From Planctomycetes bacterium B3_Pla (GTDB lineage: Bacteria > Planctomycetota > Phycisphaerae > Sedimentisphaerales > Anaerobacaceae): a stretch of 64,000 bases of DNA. The notes beneath the pieces were generated by a model that was given only the letters and a program-made list of their open reading frames with translations, made no database searches and was not told where the DNA came from. The translations under genes were made by a program, and so were the position numbers. The DNA lies in contig NJBM01000005.1 in the NCBI GenBank assembly GCA_005223045.1, forward strand, positions 1 to 64,000, read 5' to 3'. Below are positions 51,830 through 60,892 of this stretch, piece by piece (position 1 is the first letter of the stretch; every line of letters begins with the position of its first letter).

Positions 51830-53029
51830 ATGGCAACATTCGAATATAACGCACTGACGTCGGCGGGCAGGCTGATGAAAGGCACTATTGAGGCGGGCTC
51901 GCGCGATGAGGCGGACGAGCTGCTCAGGCAGATGCAGCTTGTTGTAAACTCCGTCGAGAAAGCCAAGCCCAGGAAACCCAAGACGGCTATCGGCAGAAAC
52001 GAGTTCATGCTCTTCAACCAGCAATTGGCTTCGATAACCAGGGCCGGCATCCCCCTGGAAAGAGGTCTGCGGGAGCTTGCCAACGACGTCGATTCGAAGT
52101 CCATGCGCAAGCTTGTCGAAGCGATAGCCGAGGAGCTTGAGGCCGGCGTGAGTATTGAGGACGCCTTTGAGAAGAGACAGAAGCGTTTTCCGCCTCTATA
52201 CGGACGAATACTAAAAGCAGGGGTGGAAACCGGCAGACTGAACGAAATGCTGACAAGTCTCAACAGGCACCTGGAAATGGCCACTCAGACCAGAAGAATC
52301 ATTTTTGAAGCGATGAGTTATCCCGCCGTCATCCTGACTCTCGCGTCGATTATCTTGACAGGTCTGTTCTTGTTCGTGATCCCGCAGTTCGGGCCGCTAC
52401 TCAGCGAAATGACCGGGAGCGAATTGCCGGCCCTAACCAGACTGTTTCTCAACCTGGCTGCGAATGTGGTGCCCTTCTGGATAATTGTGGGATTGATTGT
52501 TGCCGCGATAGTTGCCCTGTTCATGGTGCTTTCGACGTTCACGGCCGGACGAAGATTCAAAGAATCGCTCCTTCTAAACATGCCTGTTATAGGCAGGGTT
52601 TACCATAGCAGCATGCTCTGCAGGATGGCCGAGGCGATGGCGATCATGGTCGCGTCCGGTTCCGACATGCCTGCGTCCCTGAGATTGAGTTCCGGCGCCA
52701 CGGGAAGCGAAATGCTCATGTTTGAAAGCGAGGCCCTCGCGGGTCACATCGAGCGCGGGGACAATATTTTGGAGGCGGGGCAATTCTGTAACGTGATACC
52801 AAGGCTGTTCTTGTACTCGGTCCAGTTGGGCGCGCAGCGCAATGAGCTGCAGGACAATCTCTACAGTCTCGGTCAGATGTACGCCGAGCAGGCACGATGC
52901 GGCCAGTCAAGACTACAGGCGGTCCTGCTGCCTGCTATGATCATTGGCGTAGGATGCTTTATAGCGATGACCATCCTGGCGATGTTTATGCCCATGATAA
53001 GTATTATTACGAGTTTATCTGCGAGTTAG
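51830..53029 (+). CDS. gspF: GspF/PilC-type platform protein
   Basis: The 399-residue protein has the GspF N-terminus (MATFEYNALTSAGRLMKGTI), two T2SSF domains (about 60-180 with QLASITRAGIPLERGLREL, and about 260-380 with MAEAMAIMVASGSDMPASLRL) and three membrane helices (about 165-185, 218-240, 368-390). It connects the ATPase to pseudopilin assembly. Length and layout are standard. The start is preceded by AAGGAA. Confidence 0.92.
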   Translation: MATFEYNALTSAGRLMKGTIEAGSRDEADELLRQMQLVVNSVEKAKPRKPKTAIGRNEFMLFNQQLASITRAGIPLERGLRELANDVDSKSMRKLVEAIAEELEAGVSIEDAFEKRQKRFPPLYGRILKAGVETGRLNEMLTSLNRHLEMATQTRRIIFEAMSYPAVILTLASIILTGLFLFVIPQFGPLLSEMTGSELPALTRLFLNLAANVVPFWIIVGLIVAAIVALFMVLSTFTAGRRFKESLLLNMPVIGRVYHSSMLCRMAEAMAIMVASGSDMPASLRLSSGATGSEMLMFESEALAGHIERGDNILEAGQFCNVIPRLFLYSVQLGAQRNELQDNLYSLGQMYAEQARCGQSRLQAVLLPAMIIGVGCFIAMTILAMFMPMISIITSLSAS

Positions 53030-53032
53030 AAT

Positions 53033-54487
53033 ATGTTTGTAATAGTGACAATATCTCTGTTGGGTTTGTACATATACCTCGGACGAAAAGAGCCGGCCAT
53101 CGCCCTGGTGACGTCGCCGTTTGTTGCCGGGACGTTGTTCGTCGTCGTAGCTGCGGAAGAGGACTATGCGGCCCTGGTGGTCACACCTTTCATTTGCCTG
53201 GCGGCACTCATAACGGTAGCGACCTCAAAACGCGATCCTGATTCTGAACGCTGGCCCCAAACATACTCGATATGGATTTTGGTAATCCTGATGGTTTTGA
53301 TTCTGTTTGTGGCTGCATGCGGTGTCTTCGCTCCTCTCGGCGTAAGCGGCATCGTGTTCATGGCCCTCTTGCTCGGTTCGCTCGTAGCGTATCGTCTGAC
53401 ATCGCAACATGCGACCGCTGCGTACGTTATTTCGACAATCGGCTCAAGTATGCGGCAGAATCTTCCGCTTCCAATGGCGCTGGAATCCGCCGCCAGCGGG
53501 ATTGCAGATGACCGCTCGAGAATCCTGCGACGAATTCAAAAACGGTTGGTTCAGGGGTATCCGCTGAGCGATGCCATCAAACAAGGCTATCCCAAGTGCC
53601 CCGGTCATGCGGTGGCGATGATAGCCGCCGCCGAGCGGATTGACCAGCTTCCCCTTGCAATCGGAGCGATCGAAGCCGACATGGTGGCCAAGGCCGACGA
53701 AGGCAGAAAAATCAGGCCGGTTCACCCTTTGTATCCGATGATATTGATTGTCTTTATGTTTTTCATGCTGTTTGGAGTCATGTTGTTTGTGATGCCTTCA
53801 TTCAAGACTGCGTTGGCGGAAATGGTTGGCGACTCATCACTTCCGGCTTCCACTCGATTTCTGTTTAGGATATTTCGTTTTCTTACGGTTGACCATGGGT
53901 GGATAATTGGTTTTGCGTTGGCAATAGCAGTACTTATGGTGGTTCCTGTCGAAATATACATCAGGTTCAGGCCTCGCCGGCCCCAGGAACCTTATCTGCT
54001 TTCTCGAATTGCCGACTTTGTCAAATGGCACTTGCCGATTATGCACCGCTTCGAGAAGAATTACTCGATGATACAAGTTGTCGAGCTTCTGCGGCTCTCG
54101 CTCAATGCCGGCTGCACGGTCAATGACGCTTTCGATAATACAATCGGTCTGGATGTGAACAATTGTTTCAGGAAGCGGCTGCGAAGGTGCCTGGAGAAAG
54201 TAGAGCGCGGGGATAACATCGCCGCCGCAATCAACAAAAGTAAATTAGGCTCTACCCTGGCCTGGGCCTTTGACGAAAAGGTCAATCAGGGCAATACTTT
54301 GTCTATCCTGGAAACGCTTGAGTCGTTCTATCGCTCGAACTACAGCTACTGCATCAACCTGGCCAGGTTCATAATATGGCCATGCGTGATGCTTGTCATC
54401 GGAGCGGCGGTAGGATTTCTCGTTTACGCAGTATTTTCGCCCGGTATTCTGATTATCAGTCATCTGACGGAGCTGGTGACGCCGTAA
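53033..54487 (+). CDS. Second GspF-like platform protein with extra N-terminal helices
   Basis: The 484-residue protein has four or five N-terminal membrane helices (within residues 1-130), where GspF has none. GspF-like domains follow: one near 140-220 (YVISTIGSSMRQNLPLPMALESAASG) and one near 330-450 (MIQVVELLRLSLNAGCTVNDAF), each before C-terminal helices. It lies three bases after gspF. Two different platform proteins in one locus could form a hetero-oligomer, like TadB/TadC. Confidence 0.8.
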   Translation: MFVIVTISLLGLYIYLGRKEPAIALVTSPFVAGTLFVVVAAEEDYAALVVTPFICLAALITVATSKRDPDSERWPQTYSIWILVILMVLILFVAACGVFAPLGVSGIVFMALLLGSLVAYRLTSQHATAAYVISTIGSSMRQNLPLPMALESAASGIADDRSRILRRIQKRLVQGYPLSDAIKQGYPKCPGHAVAMIAAAERIDQLPLAIGAIEADMVAKADEGRKIRPVHPLYPMILIVFMFFMLFGVMLFVMPSFKTALAEMVGDSSLPASTRFLFRIFRFLTVDHGWIIGFALAIAVLMVVPVEIYIRFRPRRPQEPYLLSRIADFVKWHLPIMHRFEKNYSMIQVVELLRLSLNAGCTVNDAFDNTIGLDVNNCFRKRLRRCLEKVERGDNIAAAINKSKLGSTLAWAFDEKVNQGNTLSILETLESFYRSNYSYCINLARFIIWPCVMLVIGAAVGFLVYAVFSPGILIISHLTELVTP

Positions 54488-54510
54488 CGAGTATAAATGG
54501 AGCTTCGCTT

Positions 54511-54903
54511 ATGTCCGGCAGAAACAAAACACGTGAAGGCTTCTTATTGACCGAAATGACGGTCTCATTGATTATCATGGCGATACTTATAGCCGGGCTG
54601 GCGATGTCGTTACACGGATCGGCAAAGTTCAATCGCTACCAGTTGGTCAGACAGAAGTGCATAGCGGCCGCTCAGGCGGAGCTTGAAAGCATGGCCGCAA
54701 CCGGCGGGCCGATTCCCGATGAGGATTTTGCCCGTCTCTGGCCCAATATCAGTGTCTCCACCGCCAAATCGCCCGGGACCGGCCAATGGTCGTCAATGCA
54801 ATTGGTGGAGGTAACAGCGGCCGGCAAGAGCTTTCGCAAAGAAGTCAAAATTCAGTTGTCCAGATACTTTCCAGGGGACAGCCCCCCTGCCGAAGGGAAG
54901 TGA
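54511..54903 (+). CDS. Type IV pseudopilin
   Basis: The 130-residue protein has a prepilin leader (MSGRNKTREG) and the methylation domain FLLTEMTVSLIIMAILIAGL with Glu at +5, so prepilin peptidase should process it. The start is ATG 54511 behind a GGAG site. The exported domain has no conserved motif I can name. It is probably a minor pseudopilin of the locus (GspI-like by position). Confidence 0.8.
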   Translation: MSGRNKTREGFLLTEMTVSLIIMAILIAGLAMSLHGSAKFNRYQLVRQKCIAAAQAELESMAATGGPIPDEDFARLWPNISVSTAKSPGTGQWSSMQLVEVTAAGKSFRKEVKIQLSRYFPGDSPPAEGK

Positions 54904-54908
54904 AAGAT

Positions 54909-55430
54909 ATGCGCAAAGGCTTTACATTGGTGGAAATATTGGTGGTAATAACGGTTCTTCCATTTGTGTTCGTTATCATGGACGGCTTGTTCAGGACACT
55001 CCTTAGAGACATCCCGCGGTCCTACAGCGTTGCACAGGAGAACACGACTCTGCTGAATATGTTGGAGCAATTGCGGCAGGACATTGAGCGAGCACAAGGA
55101 CTGCCTGAATCGTTCGCAGAGCTTGCCGCAAATGATAATATGCTCCTGATTGCATCGGAGGACGGCGTGATCAGCTACCAGTTGAAAGACGGCCAGGCTG
55201 TAAGGAGAAAGCTAACAGGTGCTCAGCGGGACAGCGCCGAAGAATCAAGAGTCTGGTCGCTGCCCCATGCTACAGTCGTCTGGAAGGTTTGGACAAAAGA
55301 CGGCAAAGGTTATGCCGTTGAGACCAAAGCCCACATAGAGCAGAACATTCGCGGTCAGTGGAAACAGAAAATGGCCAATTCGCATCTTTATTTCGCAGGT
55401 TCGTTTGGAAAGGCTCCGGTACAAAGATGA
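54909..55430 (+). CDS. Type IV pseudopilin, GspJ-like
   Basis: The 173-residue protein begins MRKGFTLVEILVVITVLPFVF with a short leader, Phe at +1 and Glu at +5. The exported domain contains LEQLRQDIERAQGLPESF, resembling GspJ-type minor pseudopilins. The ATG is five bases after the previous stop. Its stop overlaps the next start (ATGA). Confidence 0.82.
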   Translation: MRKGFTLVEILVVITVLPFVFVIMDGLFRTLLRDIPRSYSVAQENTTLLNMLEQLRQDIERAQGLPESFAELAANDNMLLIASEDGVISYQLKDGQAVRRKLTGAQRDSAEESRVWSLPHATVVWKVWTKDGKGYAVETKAHIEQNIRGQWKQKMANSHLYFAGSFGKAPVQR

Positions 55431-55858
55431 AGAAACGAAAGCGAAACGGTTTTGTTTTGGTGCTCGTGATAACGGCGATGGCCGTAATAGCAATCGAGAT
55501 GTTTGCCCTGGCGGGCATTGCAAACACTATGCAATTTCAGTCACACAGCGCTTATCTCCAGGCATGTGAGCGGAACCTGCTGGCGAGCGGCCTGACGTGG
55601 GCAAAACAAAATGTCCAAAATGAAAGTAGAGAAACTTTCGACAAGACGATACAATTGGACGTCGGCAGAATGAATATTCGCGGCTCGGCCCTGGATGTTA
55701 CAATAACTGTTTCACCGGACGAAGAAGCAGAAGTCCAAATAAACAGCTCGTGCACCCGCGGACGGCAAACTCTGACAGGCGGCGGCAAATACAGAATCGA
55801 GTTACATGATAAGCAGGAAACAACTCCTGGAACACGCAAAAGCCCAGCAGGCGACTGA
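55427..55858 (+). CDS. GspK-like pseudopilin without Glu+5
   Basis: The 143-residue protein begins MKKRKRNGFVLVLVITAMAVIAI. It has a basic leader and Gly-Phe cleavage site but no Glu at +5, as in GspK tip pseudopilins. It is shorter than GspK (about 300 aa). An AYLQACERNLLASGLTWAK segment follows the helix. Its 3' end overlaps the pilT-like gene by 53 bases. It would cap the pseudopilus if the GspK analogy holds (inference). Confidence 0.7.
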   Translation: MKKRKRNGFVLVLVITAMAVIAIEMFALAGIANTMQFQSHSAYLQACERNLLASGLTWAKQNVQNESRETFDKTIQLDVGRMNIRGSALDVTITVSPDEEAEVQINSSCTRGRQTLTGGGKYRIELHDKQETTPGTRKSPAGD

Positions 55859-56834
55859 CATCCACGTTTGCGCCGGCGCTCCCATCATGTTCAGGATGGG
55901 AGGAAAACTGATCCCCATCACAAAAGAGAAGTTGACTGCCGAGCAGAGCCGGGAAATATCGCTGGAGTTGTTGACGGAGGATCAGAAAGTCCGGTTCGAG
56001 AAAGACCTGGACTATGACTTGATGTTAGCCAACGGAGCCGGAAGGTACCGGATAAACGTCGGCTACTTCAACGGCGAGGTAGGCTCTACGATCAGAATCC
56101 TCCCCACAAGACCCAGGACTATTGAAGAATTGTCTCTGCCCGATATCACCAGAGACCTTGCGCAAAGAACGAAGGGGCTTGTGCTGATAACCGGAAGCAC
56201 AAGTCAGGGCAAGACTACGACGATGACATCAATGATCGATCACATAAACGCAACGTGTGAAAAGCACGTAGTCACGATTGAAGATCCGATCGAGTACGTG
56301 CATGAGAACAAGGTTGGAGTTGTACGGCAAAGAGAAGTCGGAAAAGATACGCAGAGTTTCTACAGCGGACTAAGGGCCGCTCTCAGGCAGGACCCGGATG
56401 TCATAGCGATAGGCGAGATGAGAGACTACGAGACGATTAAGATCGCCCTGACGGCTGCCGAGACCGGCGTGCTGGTCCTCTCTACCCTGCACGTTATATC
56501 GATCGACAAGATCATCGAAAGACTCGTGAGCTACGCCCCCGCCACCGATGAAGGCCAGTTGCGATTTCTATTGGCCGAATCCCTTCAAGGCATGATTCAT
56601 CAGGAGCTGATCCCAACAACAGACGGCGGGCAGAGGGTGGCTTGCGAAGTGTTGGTTGTGACAAACGCCGCCAAGAACATCATAAGGAGAAAGGGAGGGT
56701 TCTTCTTGAGGTCTGTTATCGAAACAGGCAGAAAACACGGGATGATGACAATGTCCGAATCGGTAAACAACCTTCTCGAAGCCGGCACAATCAGCGAAGG
56801 AGTCGCAAAAAGCATCCTGGCAAACTACGAATAA
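55806..56834 (+). CDS. pilT: PilT-type retraction ATPase
   Basis: The 342-residue ATPase has the PilT N-terminal domain (about 1-100, ATDIHVCAGAPIMFRMGGKL) and core. Walker A is GSTSQGKTTT (about 128-137), where PilT usually has GPTGSGKST. Walker B DVIAIGEMRD is intact and the His box reads STLHVISID (normally TLHTxxA). The family's AIRNLIRE-like C-terminal pattern is weak. The gene overlaps the GspK-like gene by 53 bases in a different frame. Retraction or a T2SS-linked role is possible. Confidence 0.85.
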   Translation: MISRKQLLEHAKAQQATDIHVCAGAPIMFRMGGKLIPITKEKLTAEQSREISLELLTEDQKVRFEKDLDYDLMLANGAGRYRINVGYFNGEVGSTIRILPTRPRTIEELSLPDITRDLAQRTKGLVLITGSTSQGKTTTMTSMIDHINATCEKHVVTIEDPIEYVHENKVGVVRQREVGKDTQSFYSGLRAALRQDPDVIAIGEMRDYETIKIALTAAETGVLVLSTLHVISIDKIIERLVSYAPATDEGQLRFLLAESLQGMIHQELIPTTDGGQRVACEVLVVTNAAKNIIRRKGGFFLRSVIETGRKHGMMTMSESVNNLLEAGTISEGVAKSILANYE

Positions 56835-57041
56835 TGAACTGGGAAACACAAGTTCAACTGATATTGCGATTCTGATGCCTATCATTCTCTATCTCTGCTC
56901 AATTTCCTAAAGAATGCCGTCTCGCATTACTTTAGCAAGACTCTATCGGAAAACTTCTGTTTAAGTAAACTAAAAGCGAGGTTCCATGTGTTTCTATTAT
57001 AACGTGTGAGTGCTCACGGAACTAAGGGCAAGCCCATTTTG

Positions 57042-57584
57042 ATGGAAGACAGACTGTTAATCCGGAGGTTTAACGCAGGGGATATGGATGCTTTGCGCAG
57101 AATCTATGAGAAGTACAAGCCGAACCTGCTCGGTGTCGCGGGATCACTGCTGAATGATCCGGCAAACATCGAGGACGTACTGCATGACGTGTTCGTCCGT
57201 TTCGCATCCCAAGCAGGAAGGTTTCGATTAAGTGGGTCCCTCAAAGGATACCTGGCCGTCTGCACTGCAAATCGCGCTCGCAACATCAATCGTGCAAGCG
57301 GGCATGCCTTCCCCGAACAACTTAATGAGATCGAGACCGATCAGTCGGACGTATTGGATCCTTCAGAAGCTCTGAGATACAAAGAACGGCATCGAATTGT
57401 CACCGAAGCCCTTGCTGAACTCCGCGAGGATCAACGTCAGGTGATAGCCCTGCACGTGCTTGGTTCCCTGCGTTTTCGCGAGATCGCCCGGCAGACCGGC
57501 GTGTCGATCAATACCGTTCAGAGTCGATACCGTTACGGACTGGCAAAACTACAGTCTATGTTCAACGGCGAGGTAGACGCATGA
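57042..57584 (+). CDS. ECF sigma factor
   Basis: The 180-residue protein has region 2 (LRRIYEKYKPNLLGVAGSLLNDPANIEDVLHDVFVRFA and LKGYLAVCTANRARNINR) and region 4 (LREDQRQVIALHVLGSLRFREIARQTGVSINTVQSRYRYGLAKL). A GTG at 57006 would add twelve residues; the ATG at 57042 gives the usual N-terminus. Its stop overlaps the next start (ATGA), pairing it with a membrane protein as in many planctomycete ECF systems. Confidence 0.88.
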   Translation: MEDRLLIRRFNAGDMDALRRIYEKYKPNLLGVAGSLLNDPANIEDVLHDVFVRFASQAGRFRLSGSLKGYLAVCTANRARNINRASGHAFPEQLNEIETDQSDVLDPSEALRYKERHRIVTEALAELREDQRQVIALHVLGSLRFREIARQTGVSINTVQSRYRYGLAKLQSMFNGEVDA

Positions 57585-58507
57585 ATCGGATAGAGAAAAC
57601 CAAAGAACTGCTAAGAAGGACATTTCGAGGGTCTGCCGAAGGGACCGACCTCGTCGGGATGGATGAACGTATCCTCAGTGACGCCTTCACGAATATGAGA
57701 AAGGCGGTGGTCGATAATCGGCAAGTCCACCGTATTTCTATTTGGAGAACAATTATGAAGAGTAAAGTAACAAGTTTTAGCTCCGCGGCGTTGATGATGA
57801 TCGCCGTGACGATAGCTGTCGTTCATCTTGGCAGCTCTGTCGATCGAAGCAGCGTTGTGTTCGCTGACGTGCTCAGAAGTATTCAAGAAGCAAATTCAGC
57901 CCTATGGCGCGAGCAGCGAATCATAACATGCGACGATCACGAAATCGATTTCTGGAATTCAAACGTGGTAAGACGCTTCTCATCGGAGTATGGAAGCACG
58001 GAAGAAATGTATACTACAGACGGATGGCTCATGCACCACGTCTATTGGCTTACACAGGAAGACGCACGTATCGAGGTGGCTCCGCTGTTCAACCAGTACA
58101 AGCGCGCGAAACTGACTGAGGCCGAGCGCGTTGTTTGGAGCCAGGCGAACATTGAGGCTGCTATCGAGAAGTTTTTAAAGGTAGAACAACCAAAGAAACT
58201 GGGACGCAAGCAGATCGATGGCGTAGAGGCCGAGGGATTCGAGTTCAGAGATTCGGAGATTGCCGGAGCATTCGTTCCCGTTACGTTCGACAGCCTGGTG
58301 GCACGCCTCTGGGTGGATGTCGAGACTTCTCTGCCCGTCCGGTATGAGGCCGAGTTGGTCATCAGTGACAGGCACATTACCTTCTTCACAGGGGGAAAAG
58401 CCGTGGAGGTCAAGGTAGTAGGAAATGAATTTCAGTGGAATGTAGAGTTCGAACCAGAAACTTTTGAACCCAATATTCCACCCTATTATACACCGATGGA
58501 ATATTAG
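57581..58507 (+). CDS. ECF-associated membrane protein, planctomycete type
   Basis: The 308-residue protein has a cytoplasmic N-terminus of about 50 residues, the segment IWRTIMKSK just before a membrane helix (about 64-85), then SSVDRSSVVFADVLRSIQEANS and an extracytoplasmic domain of over 200 residues with beta character (perhaps LolA-like). This arrangement is typical of proteins encoded beside planctomycete ECF sigma genes. No HxxxCxxC zinc motif is present. A regulatory partnership with the sigma factor is inferred from the ATGA overlap and layout. Confidence 0.72.
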   Translation: MNRIEKTKELLRRTFRGSAEGTDLVGMDERILSDAFTNMRKAVVDNRQVHRISIWRTIMKSKVTSFSSAALMMIAVTIAVVHLGSSVDRSSVVFADVLRSIQEANSALWREQRIITCDDHEIDFWNSNVVRRFSSEYGSTEEMYTTDGWLMHHVYWLTQEDARIEVAPLFNQYKRAKLTEAERVVWSQANIEAAIEKFLKVEQPKKLGRKQIDGVEAEGFEFRDSEIAGAFVPVTFDSLVARLWVDVETSLPVRYEAELVISDRHITFFTGGKAVEVKVVGNEFQWNVEFEPETFEPNIPPYYTPMEY

Positions 58508-58534
58508 TCCACCATCCGTCTTTCTGGTCAGCAT

Positions 58535-58566
58535 GCCTTGTAGCCGCCACGCAGCGGCTACAAGGC
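58535..58566. terminator. 13-bp perfect hairpin after the ECF pair
   Basis: The arms at 58535-58547 and 58554-58566 are exact complements around a six-base loop. The position after a stop codon suggests a terminator, but no T tract follows. The sequence is also of the sort found as dispersed REP repeats. Confidence 0.5.
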
Positions 58567-58616
58567 AATGATTCATCACATGAAACTGCGCCTACCGGCG
58601 ATTTAGGACATAGATT

Positions 58617-59819
58617 ATGATGTTGCCTTACTTCTTACGTTTACGAATTGCTATATTTATGAGTCGAGTCCTGAAGTTAACAACGACCATGTTCTTTCTT
58701 CTTTTGCCAACCGACTGTATTTCTTCTAATAAGGGAAACCAGAATCACTTGGGAGTTCCTTTGTCGGTAGAAATCGCATCAATCCGAGACCTTGGGCCTT
58801 TGGAGTTTCACGAATCTATCAGAGGACGCGATGGGGGTTTTAGTGCTAATTTCAAAGGTTGTGCCATAATGGTTTTCGGCGACACGGTTCTTAATACCCC
58901 TGGTGACGACGGAATGAACTGGCTATCGAACAGCTTTTGCCGGACTCGTGATTTCGATGCACAAGATAATCTCAGTGATCTTACAGATCCGCTGAATTCT
59001 GATGGTGTGGCAAAACATTTTCTGCCGTTTACCGAGAAAGAGTCGGCTTACAATGCGGCACACTTTCGGCCTGATGTCCCGGGGGATAAACGCTCTCGAT
59101 ACGCGTTATGGCCCGGAGCGGTTCTTGTCAGCCCCAAAGGCGACATGGCTATGGTCTTCTATTCGAAGCTTAGAGTCGGAAGCAAAGGCCCGTTTGATTT
59201 CAGGCTGCTTGGAACATCTCTGGCTACGTGGGAGAGTCCTGATGCCTCACCAATCAGGTCGGAAGTACGATCGAAATTGGAATATCCGACAATTCTGTTT
59301 CCGGAAGGCGATGTGAAAATCGGCCATGGAGCTATGGTTGCAGGTGACTGGATTTATGCATATGGCAGCGAAACACAAAAGGATGCTAACGGTGTTTCCT
59401 GGCCTTGCATTGTAGGGAGGGTCAAATACGAGAGGGCCTTGGAGCGAGATGCATGGCGGTTTTATGCAGGTAATGGCCGGTGGAACAGCGACTTTAGTGA
59501 TGCTGTCGCTATAATGGATGCCGCACCAGCAGTGAGTATTCATTGGAATGAATATCTCGGGAAATATATTGCGGTTTACAGCCGTCAATTCATAAACAAT
59601 ATCACTATTCGAACCGCAGACGACCCTGAAGGCCCCTGGTCGCAGCCTACAGTTGCTGTTGAATGTCTCGCTCCGACAAGTAAGCAGGCCTGGTCATATT
59701 GCGGAATGGCGCATCCGACATTCGCCAAAGTAGGGGGGCGGATTGAATACTTTACGTATTGTCGCGAGGTAGATTTGTTAAAAGGAGAGATTCGTTTAGT
59801 TCAGGTGACATTTGAATAG
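58617..59819 (+). CDS. Secreted DUF4185-like beta-propeller protein
   Basis: The 400-residue protein has a hydrophobic, signal-like N-terminus (about 8-35) with a Cys that could be a weak lipobox. It continues with segments of the five-bladed propeller type seen in DUF4185 and related glycoside-hydrolase-fold proteins: VFGDTVLN (about 86-93), GAVLVSPKGDMAMVFYSK, WNEYLGKYIAVYS, and TADDPEGPWSQP. A role in carbohydrate binding or cleavage is possible but not shown. It stands alone between the ECF pair and the exporter genes. Confidence 0.55.
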   Translation: MMLPYFLRLRIAIFMSRVLKLTTTMFFLLLPTDCISSNKGNQNHLGVPLSVEIASIRDLGPLEFHESIRGRDGGFSANFKGCAIMVFGDTVLNTPGDDGMNWLSNSFCRTRDFDAQDNLSDLTDPLNSDGVAKHFLPFTEKESAYNAAHFRPDVPGDKRSRYALWPGAVLVSPKGDMAMVFYSKLRVGSKGPFDFRLLGTSLATWESPDASPIRSEVRSKLEYPTILFPEGDVKIGHGAMVAGDWIYAYGSETQKDANGVSWPCIVGRVKYERALERDAWRFYAGNGRWNSDFSDAVAIMDAAPAVSIHWNEYLGKYIAVYSRQFINNITIRTADDPEGPWSQPTVAVECLAPTSKQAWSYCGMAHPTFAKVGGRIEYFTYCREVDLLKGEIRLVQVTFE

Positions 59820-59986
59820 AAAATACAATCCTTAGAACCATTGGCAGATTGGCTTGAAGCTCACCAATGCTGAGTCACACGGCGAGAATCAGTCCAATCG
59901 GAAACATGTTCGGCATTGTGATTTCTGCTGGACAAAGAAGGAACAAGTAAGGAAAATCAGACCGAAAGTAAAGTGAAAGGGATTCC

Positions 59987-60892
59987 GTGAAGGCAATCGA
60001 GGTCAAGACACTGACAAAACATTACGGATCAGCCCGGGGTGTCGATGACTTGTCGTTCGGCATCGAGAAAGGCGAGATATTCGGCTATCTCGGCCCCAAC
60101 GGATCGGGCAAGACGACCACCATCCGCTGCCTTATGGGCCTGCTCAGGCCGAACCTGGGTCAGTGCATCCTTCTGGGTCAGCGCGTCGTGCCGGGTCGTG
60201 CGACGCAACATACGCGAATCGGCTACCTGCCGGGCGAGTTTCGCATCTGGCCCCGGCTCAAGGCGAGAAAGGCGCTTAGACTTCTGGCAAGACTTGGTAA
60301 CGGCAACGAAGTCGATAAACGGCGGGAGGAACTTGCCGAGAAGCTTGATCTTGATCTGGATCGACGGGCCGGTGCGCTCTCGAAAGGCAATCGGCAGAAA
60401 GTCGGCGTCGTCTATGCGTTTCAGCATCAGCCCGAAGTGCTTATACTGGATGAGCCGACCATCGGGCTCGACCCGCTCGTGCGGCAAGTCGTGCTCGATC
60501 TGATTCGTGAAGTCGCAAACGCCGGCTCAACTGTGCTTTTGTCTTCTCACGATCTCAGTGAGGTCGCCGCGGTGTGCGCACGCGCTGCCATCCTGCGCGA
60601 GGGACGTCTTGTCGAGCTGGCCCCGATTTCAAAAATCGTCCAGCAAGGCGAAAGACGTCTCAAAGTCTGGTTTGCAAAAGGGGCTACGATCCCTCCCCTG
60701 CCGGCGGACCGCATCGACGGCATAAGAGTGATTCAACAGAACGAGGCGTCGCTCCAAATCGCCTACCAGGGATCGGCCGATGCCGTGCTCAAGTGGCTCG
60801 CCCGGTTTCCGGTTGATCGCATCGCCACACCCCAGACGTCGCTGGAAGACGCTTTTATCCAGTATTACAGAAAGGAGGCCGGTAATGAATAG
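59987..60892 (+). CDS. ABC-2 type exporter ATPase
   Basis: The 301-residue ATPase has Walker A GPNGSGKTTTI (about 37-47), signature LSKGNRQKVGVV, Walker B VLILDEPTIGLDP and the H-loop LLSSHDLSE. The C-terminal 80 residues are the usual extension of ABC-2 exporters. The start is GTG with a GAAAGGGA site. The stop overlaps the permease start (ATGA-type, 8 bases). The substrate is unknown. Confidence 0.9.
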   Translation: MKAIEVKTLTKHYGSARGVDDLSFGIEKGEIFGYLGPNGSGKTTTIRCLMGLLRPNLGQCILLGQRVVPGRATQHTRIGYLPGEFRIWPRLKARKALRLLARLGNGNEVDKRREELAEKLDLDLDRRAGALSKGNRQKVGVVYAFQHQPEVLILDEPTIGLDPLVRQVVLDLIREVANAGSTVLLSSHDLSEVAAVCARAAILREGRLVELAPISKIVQQGERRLKVWFAKGATIPPLPADRIDGIRVIQQNEASLQIAYQGSADAVLKWLARFPVDRIATPQTSLEDAFIQYYRKEAGNE

